This document shows positions 15,607 through 22,521 of a DNA stretch of 22,738 nt, piece after piece. The notes under the pieces are model-generated. The model worked only from the letters and a program-made list of their open reading frames with translations, was not told the DNA's origin and did no database searches. Numbering within the stretch: position 1 is the stretch's first letter; the number at the start of each line of letters is the position of its first letter. The stretch is from an uncultured Ruminococcus sp. (GTDB lineage: Bacteria > Bacillota > Clostridia > UBA1212 > UBA1255): assembly GCA_902782885.1 (NCBI GenBank), contig CACZOW010000174.1, forward strand, positions 1 to 22,738, in the 5' to 3' direction. The position numbers and the translations under genes were made by a program.

Positions 15607-17007
15607 TTATGCGTTTATCCAGCTTTCGTCGGAGGGATCATCCCGGAAGCGCAGCAGACGCACCCGATCTGAATCGGTTATATATCCGGACCGCGCAGCG
15701 ACATCTGTTATGGTGTCAAAGTCGGTCAGAGAAACATTTTTAACTCCCGCGGCGGCCAGCCGTTCCAGGCCTGCCTTCATGCCGTACGTGAAGATGGAGG
15801 CGATGCCCAGCACTTCCGCACCGGCTTCACGGAGGGCATTTACAACTTCGATCGCACTGCCGCCCGTGGAGATCAGGTCCTCAATGACGACGACCTTTTG
15901 TCCGGGTTCCAGCCGCCCTTCTATGCGGTTCTGGCGCCCGTGGTCCTTGGAACCGGAGCGCACATAGCCCATCGGCATGTTCAGAAGGTGACCGGTGATG
16001 GCGGCGTGGGCAATTCCCGCCGTCGACGTACCCATAAGCACTTCGGCATCGGAGTATTGCTCGCGCACGGTCTGGGCAAGACCGCGCTCCACATGCAGCC
16101 GCACTTCCGGCGCCGTAAGAGTGAGACGGTTGTCGCAATAGATCGGGCTTTTGATACCGCTTGCCCAGGTAAACGGTTCGTTCGGCCGCAGAAATACCGC
16201 GTGGATATTCAGCAGGTCGGCAGCGATCATTTCCGCAGTTATACGGTTTTCGGACGCTTTCAACGGTAAGGCTATGCTTCCGACAGCATCTGCCGCGGCA
16301 GCTTCTCCGCAGAACTCTGCCGTTGCCCGCAGGTATGCCGCCACCGGATCAGCTGCACCGGTGATCGGCCTTCCCATAACGATATAATCCGAGCCCAGCG
16401 CGGCAGCCTGAGCAGGTGTTGTCACACGCTTCTGGTCGCCTACGGAGCTCTCCGGGAAGCGCACACCGGGCGTCACTGTTACGAAATCGCTGCCGCACGC
16501 ACGGTGCACATCCGTTGCCTCCAGGGGAGAGCACACAACGCCGTCCAGGCCTGCTGCCTTGACGTTCTGCGCGTACTGCATCACCACGGAGCCGATGGGC
16601 TGCGGGATCAGTATCTCCTCTTCCAGCGCGCGCTGATCGGTGGACGTAAGCTGCGTAACGCCCAGCAGTAAAGGACGCGTGCCGTCCGGACGTGTAAGGC
16701 CTTCCAGCGCCGCTTCCATCATCTTGCGTGTACCCGCGGCATGCAGGTTGCACATGTCCACATCCAGCCCGGACAGCACCGCCATCGCCTTCTTTACTGT
16801 ATTCGGTATGTCATGCAGTTTCAGGTCCAGAAAGATGCGATGGCCGCGTGCTTTGATCTCACGCACGATCTGCGGGCCTTCGGCGTAGAACAGTTCCATG
16901 CCGATCTTCACGAACGGCAGCACACCGCGCTCCCGGAAACGGTCCAGAAACCTGAGCGTCGTGGTCTTATCCGGAAAATCGCAGGCGATGATAACAGCTT
17001 TACCCAT
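15607..17007 (-). CDS. pyrFE: Bifunctional orotidine-5'-phosphate decarboxylase / orotate phosphoribosyltransferase (PyrF-PyrE fusion)
   Basis: 466 residues in one uninterrupted frame. Residues 1-235 are OMP decarboxylase: Lys34 (VKIG), the catalytic D-x-K-x-x-x-x-D motif in DLKLHDIPNT (Asp61, Lys63, Asp66), TPGVR (179-183) and MGRPI (211-215). Residues about 252-466 are orotate phosphoribosyltransferase with SGIKSPIYCDNR (283-294) and the PRPP-binding motif VVVIEDLISTGGS (372-384). A short Ala-rich linker joins them. The protein would convert orotate plus PRPP to OMP and then to UMP. The domain order is opposite to that of animal and plant UMP synthase. AAAGGA lies before the ATG. All key residues are present in both halves. 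Confidence 0.95.
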   Translation of the reverse strand: MGKAVIIACDFPDKTTTLRFLDRFRERGVLPFVKIGMELFYAEGPQIVREIKARGHRIFLDLKLHDIPNTVKKAMAVLSGLDVDMCNLHAAGTRKMMEAALEGLTRPDGTRPLLLGVTQLTSTDQRALEEEILIPQPIGSVVMQYAQNVKAAGLDGVVCSPLEATDVHRACGSDFVTVTPGVRFPESSVGDQKRVTTPAQAAALGSDYIVMGRPITGAADPVAAYLRATAEFCGEAAAADAVGSIALPLKASENRITAEMIAADLLNIHAVFLRPNEPFTWASGIKSPIYCDNRLTLTAPEVRLHVERGLAQTVREQYSDAEVLMGTSTAGIAHAAITGHLLNMPMGYVRSGSKDHGRQNRIEGRLEPGQKVVVIEDLISTGGSAIEVVNALREAGAEVLGIASIFTYGMKAGLERLAAAGVKNVSLTDFDTITDVAARSGYITDSDRVRLLRFRDDPSDESWINA

Positions 17008-17155
17008 ATTGTCGTTCCTTTCTTTCGAGTGCCCCTGCCGGGCATGTCCGTCCCGGGATGATGATCACCGGGGCAGGCGGGGCGCAATGCGTTTTGTATC
17101 TTTACTTCAGGCGTCCGTGACCGGCAGGGCGCCGCGTATTTAAAGCGTTTCGGCG

Positions 17156-17198
17156 CCTGAGCTTCCCGGCGCCTTTGCACCTGAGCTTCCCGGCGCCT
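17156..17198. repeat. 24-bp direct repeat in the pyrD-pyrFE gap
   Basis: The 19-mer CCTGAGCTTCCCGGCGCCT occurs at 17156-17174 and again at 17180-17198, a 24-bp period with GGCGCC in each unit, right after the pyrD stop. The whole gap (17008-17205) is 198 bp, unusually long for this compact operon, and also holds a TGCCCC/GGGGCA inverted pair. No promoter, PyrR-binding loop or terminator with a U-run was recognised. Confidence 0.6.
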
Positions 17199-17205
17199 CT
17201 GCGCT

Positions 17206-18162
17206 TCAGCGTCTCAGAGCGGCGCCGATGATGTCGGTTATGTCGTTGACGCCGAGCTCCGTCAGAGCAGCGGGCAGGTCGCGCACGATCTTCAGCGAAG
17301 CGTACGGATCCACCAGATTGGCCGCGCCGACCTCCACGGCGGTTGCCCCGCACATCATCATCTCCAGCACGTCCCGTGCGGATGAGACGCCGCCCATGCC
17401 TACTACGGGCACGCGCACCGCCTGCGCTACCTGGTATACCATCCTGAGCGCCACGGGCAGCACCGCGGGTCCTGACAGACCGCCGGTGGTATTGGCCAGC
17501 ACCGGGCGGCGGCGTTTGAGATCGATCCGCATTCCCAGGAGAGTGTTGATCAGACTGATGCCGTCTGCACCGGCTTCTTCACAGGCGCGGGCGATCTCCG
17601 CTACGTCCGTCACGTTGGGGGACAATTTCGCCAGCACCGGCTTGCAGGTCACTTTGCGTACGGCGGCAATGACCTCCGCGGCCGCCGCCCCCGAAGTGCC
17701 GAAACTCATGCCGCCGCCGTGGACGTTGGGGCAACTGATATTGACCTCGAACCAGCCGATCTGCGGCTCGTCATCAAGCAGTGACACGGTGGATACGTAA
17801 TCATCAACGGAAAAACCGCTGACGTTGGCCATGACCGGTTTGTGAAACACCTGCGCAAGGCGAGGCAGCTCCACTTCTTTGACCGCCCGCGCGCCGGGAT
17901 TCTGCAGGCCCACGGCATTGAGCATGCCCGCAGGGCATTCCGCGATGCGCGGTGTGGGATTGCCGAAGCGCGGCTCCGCGGTGGTGCCTTTGAAAGAGAA
18001 CGAGCCCAGCTCGTTTATATCGTACAGCTCGGCGAACTCATAGCCGTAGCCGAAGGTGCCGGAGGCGGGAATGACCGGGTTATCCAGTCGTATGCCGCAC
18101 AGACAGACGGCGGTGCTGACAGCGCCTGCGCACGCGTTAATGTCGTTCTCAGGCGTCACCAT
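17206..18162 (-). CDS. pyrD: Dihydroorotate dehydrogenase B, catalytic subunit
   Basis: 318 residues, class 1B. The FMN barrel shows FKGTT at about 57-61, NAVGLQNPG at 82-90 and the catalytic Cys144 in NISCPNVHGGG; class 2 enzymes have Ser there. GMGGVSS (near 250-260) and the C-terminal GA-x-A-V-E-V-G phosphate-binding segment complete the FMN site. It oxidises dihydroorotate to orotate and passes electrons to PyrK. The ATG overlaps the pyrK stop by 7 bp, with GGAGGAG upstream, consistent with a stoichiometric PyrD2PyrK2 complex. Confidence 0.95.
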   Translation of the reverse strand: MVTPENDINACAGAVSTAVCLCGIRLDNPVIPASGTFGYGYEFAELYDINELGSFSFKGTTAEPRFGNPTPRIAECPAGMLNAVGLQNPGARAVKEVELPRLAQVFHKPVMANVSGFSVDDYVSTVSLLDDEPQIGWFEVNISCPNVHGGGMSFGTSGAAAAEVIAAVRKVTCKPVLAKLSPNVTDVAEIARACEEAGADGISLINTLLGMRIDLKRRRPVLANTTGGLSGPAVLPVALRMVYQVAQAVRVPVVGMGGVSSARDVLEMMMCGATAVEVGAANLVDPYASLKIVRDLPAALTELGVNDITDIIGAALRR

Positions 18163-18887
18163 AGGATCTCCTCCTTCTTCAGCACCGGACCTTCGCGGCA
18201 GATGCGCTTGTTGCCGGTGAGCGTGCGGCAGCTGCAGCCCATACAGGCGCCGAAACCGCAGCCCATACGTTCCTCAAAACTCAGCTCCCCGGAGGTGACG
18301 GTCGCGCGGGACACCGCGCGCAGCATCGGCTCCGGACCGCAGGTGTAAAAATACGAATAGCCGGAGGGCAGGTGATCGGTGACAAAACCTTTGAGGCCGT
18401 AGCTGCCGTCAACTGTGCACACCGTCACACGGCCGCCGCACAGCTCGCGGAACTCGCGTTCGCAGAACACGTCGCCTGCGGAATTGAAGCCAAGCACCAC
18501 AAAAGGCTCAGCGCTGCGGCGTACCAGTTCGCGGCACAGCCAGTACAGCGGAGGCACGCCGGCGCCGCCGCCGATCAGCAGCGGGGCGGGACCGGCGGCG
18601 GAAAGATCGTAGCCGTTGCCCAGGCCGGTGAGCACATCCAGCATTGTCCCCGGCGAGGTGCGGGAAAGCGCAGCCGTGCCTTGCCCCACAACTTTGTATA
18701 TCAGGCGCAGACGGCCTTCGCTGCAATCGAATACGGACAATGGCCGGCGCAGATAAAAACCATCCAGCCGCAGGTTCACGAATTGCCCCGGCGCCGCTAC
18801 CGCGGAAGTGTCTCCGGAAAGCGACAGCAGGTACACGCTGTCGGCGATCGGACGGTTATCGGTAATCTCAAATACTACTTGTTTCAT
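18156..18887 (-). CDS. pyrK: Dihydroorotate dehydrogenase B, electron-transfer subunit
   Basis: 243 residues from ATG 18887. The FAD domain contains RRPLSV (47-52) and the NAD-binding domain GGGAGVPPL (106-114) and CGPEPML (183-189). A C-terminal 2Fe-2S site has C210-x4-C215-x2-C218...C230. It links FMN of PyrD to NAD. The start overlaps the stop of the preceding surface-protein gene as ATGA, and only a weak purine stretch (GAAGAAGAA) stands before it, so translation probably depends on coupling to that gene. Confidence 0.94.
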   Translation of the reverse strand: MKQVVFEITDNRPIADSVYLLSLSGDTSAVAAPGQFVNLRLDGFYLRRPLSVFDCSEGRLRLIYKVVGQGTAALSRTSPGTMLDVLTGLGNGYDLSAAGPAPLLIGGGAGVPPLYWLCRELVRRSAEPFVVLGFNSAGDVFCEREFRELCGGRVTVCTVDGSYGLKGFVTDHLPSGYSYFYTCGPEPMLRAVSRATVTSGELSFEERMGCGFGACMGCSCRTLTGNKRICREGPVLKKEEILW

Positions 18888-21601
18888 TTCTTCTTCTGCA
18901 GTTTGATTATCAGGACCGTGACGCCCGCGCCGATACCGAGAGCGGCGACGGCGATCAGGATCAACACCCACACCGGCACACCGCCGGGGCTGTTCCGGCG
19001 GCTGTCCTTGCCTCCGCTGCCGTTGTTATTATTGCTGTTGCCGCTGTTTGTCGCTTCCGGCGCCGGAGTGGTATCCCCGGGCAAAATTATCGGTTCAGTC
19101 CCGGAGCCCGTTGCCGCCGGTTCGCCGCTCCCGCCCGGCTCGGCAGTAACATCCGGACCGTCAGTTGCCCCCGGCTCGGCAGTAACATCCGGACCGTCAG
19201 TTGTCCCCGGCACGGCAGTAACTGCCGGCCCGTCGGTCGTTCCGGGATCGACAGTAACGTCCGGAACGTCCGTTGGCCCCAGAGTCACACTGTCCGCAGC
19301 CTCAAATATGGCGAAGAATTTGTACCCGCCGTCCGTGGTGCGGAAAATAAGGTCCGAAGGATTTTCCCGCAGCACAAAATAAGGCAGTGTCTCGTCCGTC
19401 GTGATCAGTTCGCCGTCCGGACTGCCCAGACGCCACTCTTTGAAAACATACCCGTCTTTGGCGTTGACAATAAAACCGCCGGAGCCGTATTCATACTCAT
19501 CCGGGGAGTACTCAGCATGTTCCGCGAAAGAACCGTAACCGTAATTGCGGGGACAGACCTCTCCGCTGCCCTTCGGATACACATCCGCGGCGGCATCGCA
19601 GACCCAGAACGCACGGACTTTCGTGGAAGCAGAAAGCGGCTTGCTGAAATCCAGATCGTTCCAGTCGAGCAGACTGATCCAGTAACGCAGCGTCAGGTGC
19701 TTTTTCACCGGATCCGCAGGCCGCACGGGTTTTTCACCCTTCCGGACCGCCTGAGCCGGCACATAACTGCCGCCGTACGAATCAAAAGTCAGTATGTAAT
19801 ACTCATCCGGGGACACGATCTCCACCGGCTGCTGCACGCTCTTCGTCACGCCGTCAGCCGTGAAACTTACCGTCACGGATTTATTCGCCGCGGTCAGCGC
19901 GCCGTCAGGCGAGAACGTCGTCTTTTCGGTCGCGTCGGAAGTGCTGCCGTCGGAATACAGCGCCAAAACCCGGATGCCTTCGCTGTCGAAGGCGTCACCG
20001 GGGAAGTATATCGTCTGTTGAGGCGGCATATTTATAATAAGCCCCGAGAGCGTGACCGACTGCTGCTTTTGCGACTTTACGCGCACGTACAGGTCGCAGT
20101 AGCCGCCGTCGTCGCCGGACTTGTAGATATAGTCCGGAGCTTTGCCGTTGACCGTGAAAGCGGGCAGATTTTTCATATCCCACTCGTAGCCGGCGTCGAT
20201 ATCATTCTCTATCTCAAATACCAGGTAGTACTCGCGGTCGGGATCCAGCGGTTCCTCGGTATCATAATACAATCTGTCCCAGAAGAACGGATCGGCGTCG
20301 CCGTTGTCCACCGCCAGATGCGTGCAGTACGGGTTCGGGTCAATATACCAGCCGTTTTTTGCCCGTTCGTAACCGAGCCGGCTGACTTTGCCCGCCTCCG
20401 GATCCAGCAGCAGGGAAGTGATATCGAACCCGGAATACGCGTCGTTCAGCGTCACGATACCTTCGTCGTATGTAACGGCAATGGTCCCGCTCAGCTTGCG
20501 CGGCTCTTTTATCTCCAGCGTGAATTCGCCGTATTTGGTGCTGTCGAACGCGGACGTGGCGCGCACGGTCACGGAGGTGGCAGGCTCTTCGCGGGCAATA
20601 TACAGGCTTCCGGATCCGTCCAGACCGGAATCCGGATCGCCGAGCGTCGAGCGCAGGCTCCAGACCACGTCGGAGAATTCGGTGCCATGGACGATGGCGT
20701 CAAAATTGACCCACTGGCTGCGGTAGCCGACGCCGTCTTTCGCGTTGTGAAACACCATGATATCCGTAACGGCAACCGGCTCGTCCGAAACGTGGATCTC
20801 AGCATTTCTGCCGATCTCCGGGTACGCCGCGGAGGCGCAGCGGACCTCGAAAAAACCGACCTCGTCATTGCCCACGGTCAGCAGTCCGTCGGGCGTGACG
20901 GACGTGCCGCTGCTCTGGGCATCCACCAGAGTCCAGACGGCGCGCGTGTCGTTGCCCCCGATGTCCGGGATGAGCTGCTTGGACGTGCCGCGCTGCACGG
21001 CGAACCGGTCGTACTTCGGCCCGGCGGACCAGACCATTTTGTAGTCTTCGTGGTACTCCAGCGGCACGTAAACGTCAATATAATCCGGCTGTTCGCCGCG
21101 CGGGTCAACGATCTCCGGCGCCTTTCCGTTCACTTTGATAGTTGGCAAATGATTTATATCGAAGGAGTAACCGTCGCTCGAGTACCTTTCGATACAGATT
21201 CGCAGGTAGTACTTATTTGCTTTAGAGATCTTGTTCTCGGTATACGCCAGGGAGCTCCAGTACGAAGGATCAGTCGGGTTATATTTATCCACTTCCACCA
21301 GGCAGGTGTAGTAGTTCCCCGAATCGACGTACCAGCCGTCCGGGCTCGGGCCTTCATAATCGTACCCGAAATTCGTTATCCCGGCATATTTTAAAGCATC
21401 GGTCACGTTGCCGCCGGTCAGCTGCTCCGACAAAAAAATGCGCTTTTCGTCAAAAGTGATGTCAATGTTCCCGGTGATATACTTTACGCCTTCTTCGGCG
21501 TTCGCGCGGGGCGTTCCGGCTCCGTTGATCACCACGACCAGGGCCAATATCGCCAGCACTGCGGCGAGGCATGCGGTCAATCTGATGATTCCTGCTTTCA
21601 T
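18884..21601 (-). CDS. Large membrane-anchored cell-surface protein with Ig-like domains
   Basis: 905 residues from ATG 21601 (AAAGGAG 10 bp upstream; an in-frame ATG 30 bp earlier has none). A signal peptide spans 1-35, cleaved after ANA. A roughly 140-residue module occurs twice (about 42-182 and 370-509), each with F-x-I/L-Y-G-W-Y-V/I-D and ending K-V/T-V-N-G-K-A-P. Big-type Ig-like domains lie between them (about 200-365) and after them (Big_3-like, 517-598), then an InlB/Flg_new-like segment (YYILTFDSYGGSYVP, about 600-670). A Thr/Pro/Gly-rich stalk of 12-residue repeats (782-830) precedes a C-terminal helix (about 875-900) and KLQKKK. There is no LPXTG motif, so anchoring is by the helix. 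The role is unknown; adhesion or wall attachment is possible. It shares an operon with the pyr genes. Confidence 0.85.
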   Translation of the reverse strand: MKAGIIRLTACLAAVLAILALVVVINGAGTPRANAEEGVKYITGNIDITFDEKRIFLSEQLTGGNVTDALKYAGITNFGYDYEGPSPDGWYVDSGNYYTCLVEVDKYNPTDPSYWSSLAYTENKISKANKYYLRICIERYSSDGYSFDINHLPTIKVNGKAPEIVDPRGEQPDYIDVYVPLEYHEDYKMVWSAGPKYDRFAVQRGTSKQLIPDIGGNDTRAVWTLVDAQSSGTSVTPDGLLTVGNDEVGFFEVRCASAAYPEIGRNAEIHVSDEPVAVTDIMVFHNAKDGVGYRSQWVNFDAIVHGTEFSDVVWSLRSTLGDPDSGLDGSGSLYIAREEPATSVTVRATSAFDSTKYGEFTLEIKEPRKLSGTIAVTYDEGIVTLNDAYSGFDITSLLLDPEAGKVSRLGYERAKNGWYIDPNPYCTHLAVDNGDADPFFWDRLYYDTEEPLDPDREYYLVFEIENDIDAGYEWDMKNLPAFTVNGKAPDYIYKSGDDGGYCDLYVRVKSQKQQSVTLSGLIINMPPQQTIYFPGDAFDSEGIRVLALYSDGSTSDATEKTTFSPDGALTAANKSVTVSFTADGVTKSVQQPVEIVSPDEYYILTFDSYGGSYVPAQAVRKGEKPVRPADPVKKHLTLRYWISLLDWNDLDFSKPLSASTKVRAFWVCDAAADVYPKGSGEVCPRNYGYGSFAEHAEYSPDEYEYGSGGFIVNAKDGYVFKEWRLGSPDGELITTDETLPYFVLRENPSDLIFRTTDGGYKFFAIFEAADSVTLGPTDVPDVTVDPGTTDGPAVTAVPGTTDGPDVTAEPGATDGPDVTAEPGGSGEPAATGSGTEPIILPGDTTPAPEATNSGNSNNNNGSGGKDSRRNSPGGVPVWVLILIAVAALGIGAGVTVLIIKLQKKK
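19136..19276. repeat. 36-bp coding tandem repeats (stalk of the surface protein)
   Basis: About four degenerate in-frame copies of a 36-bp unit encode PG-(T/A)-TDGP-(D/A)-VTA-(E/V). The two leftmost copies are nearly identical at DNA level, suggesting recent expansion. Such Pro/Thr stalks span the cell wall in Gram-positive surface proteins and often vary in copy number. Confidence 0.75.
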
Positions 21602-21634
21602 TTTCGCGGCACTCCTTTCGACTCCGATCATGCG

Positions 21635-22039
21635 TCAATTATACCCGAAACGCCGCGCGGTTTCAATCTTATTCAGCGTGCCGAAAAACCGATGCGTCGC
21701 GATCATGGGTCCGAAACAGACGCAGCCGAGCATATTCCACCAGAACATATGTTTCCACGAGGTGTGCGGTCCTTCGATACCGAGGCTGACTGCCTTCTCT
21801 TTAAGCTCTTCGGAGACGTTCGCCATCCAGACCAGCGTGTAGATAAACAGCGTCGGGATCCCCAGCAGATACGCCTGCCAGTATGGCCGGAGCTTGTGGC
21901 CGACAACGGTTTCCAGTTCTTTTTGCAGACCGCCCAGCGGCATATAGAAAAGAAAGAACAGCCCCGCCGTAAAGAAGTCAATAAACCCGAGCCAGAAGCC
22001 GGGGCGTTTCGTGTGTTTGAATTGCAAGTCTGAAGTCAT
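21635..22039 (-). CDS. Small integral membrane protein (possibly DUF4234-like)
   Basis: 134 residues with three hydrophobic segments: about 15-37 (FWLGFIDFFTAGLFFLFYMPLG), 54-75 and 96-116. Amphipathic loops separate them, for example GLQKELETVVGHKLRPYW. The pattern of a membrane-entering segment, a charged QKEL-x-x loop and aromatic-rich helices recalls DUF4234/YppG-neighbour type small proteins, but the match is tentative. The ribosome site before ATG 22039 is weak (AGGGACAGG), while an extended -10 promoter lies about 70 bp upstream. It ends 34 bp before the surface-protein gene. Function unknown. Confidence 0.75.
   Translation of the reverse strand: MTSDLQFKHTKRPGFWLGFIDFFTAGLFFLFYMPLGGLQKELETVVGHKLRPYWQAYLLGIPTLFIYTLVWMANVSEELKEKAVSLGIEGPHTSWKHMFWWNMLGCVCFGPMIATHRFFGTLNKIETARRFGYN
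21638..21666 (-). promoter_or_regulatory. Promoter of the surface-protein/pyr operon, inside the upstream gene
   Basis: On the - strand TTGAAA (21661-21666) and a perfect TATAAT (21638-21643) are separated by 17 bp. Both lie in the last codons of the upstream membrane-protein gene, whose stop is at 21635. The start codon at 21601 is 37 bp after the -10, so the leader is only about 30 nt, too short for a classical PyrR attenuator. Confidence 0.75.
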
Positions 22040-22108
22040 GCCGCCGCCTGTCCCTGCTGTTGATCTGCGCGCAGTCCGGTTACGCCGATGCGGCCCGGTG
22101 CGCTGTTA

Positions 22109-22117
22109 ATTATACCA
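22109..22117 (-). promoter_or_regulatory. Extended -10 promoter of the small membrane-protein gene
   Basis: On the - strand TGG-TATAAT forms a perfect extended -10 (TGnTATAAT). No good -35 is present at the expected distance (only ATTCCC-like bases), as is tolerated by extended -10 promoters. The ATG is 70 bp downstream. Confidence 0.55.
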
Positions 22118-22211
22118 CATGTCGCCGCGTGGGGAATAAGATCTTTCTGCCCTTTTCCCGGCTTTTGCTTATTTTGTTAAGTGCTGACGGCCGCAATCAG
22201 GCAGACCGCGC

Positions 22212-22423
22212 GCTCGATGAGGACGGTCGCTCCTCCCGACCCGATCTGCGGCCGGGAACAACACGCTCGATGCGGTCGGCCGCTCCTTCCGACCCGATCC
22301 GTGGCCGGGAACAACACACTCGATGAGGTCGGCCGCTCCTCCCGACCCGATCTGCGGCCGGAAACAACACGCTCGATGAGGACGGCCGCTCCTCCCGACC
22401 CGATCCGCGGCCGGGAACTCGCC
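22212..22423. repeat. 53-bp tandem repeat, four copies
   Basis: Units begin at 22212, 22265, 22318 and 22371, each starting (A/G)CTCGATG and containing GGCCGC...GCGGCC (or one-base variants) as inverted arms around TCCTCCCGACCCGATC. The period is not a multiple of three, so open frames across it shift at each unit and are not genes. Copies differ by a few substitutions. It is non-coding DNA of unknown role between the small membrane-protein gene and the next repeat array. Confidence 0.85.
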
Positions 22424-22521
22424 GGCCGCTCCGCATTCCCGATCATTTCGTAAGCCTTAGTGCACTGAATTTCTTGCAACCCGCCTTGTTTTCACTGTTT
22501 TTCAAGAAAGTGGGGATGCAG

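Noticed and set aside
17008..17205. PyrR-binding attenuator or terminator in the pyrD-pyrFE gap
   Set aside because: No sequence resembling the PyrR loop consensus and no stem followed by a U-run could be found on the - strand.
19517..21394. 625-residue open frame on the + strand
   Set aside because: Antisense to the surface-protein gene, whose signal peptide, domain repeats, ribosome site and promoter are convincing; the antisense frame shows no domain or start signal.
22177..22479. 100-residue - strand frame over the 53-bp repeats
   Set aside because: The 53-bp period shifts frame at every unit, so the repeated peptide is not maintained; both strands are open merely because the repeat lacks stops.
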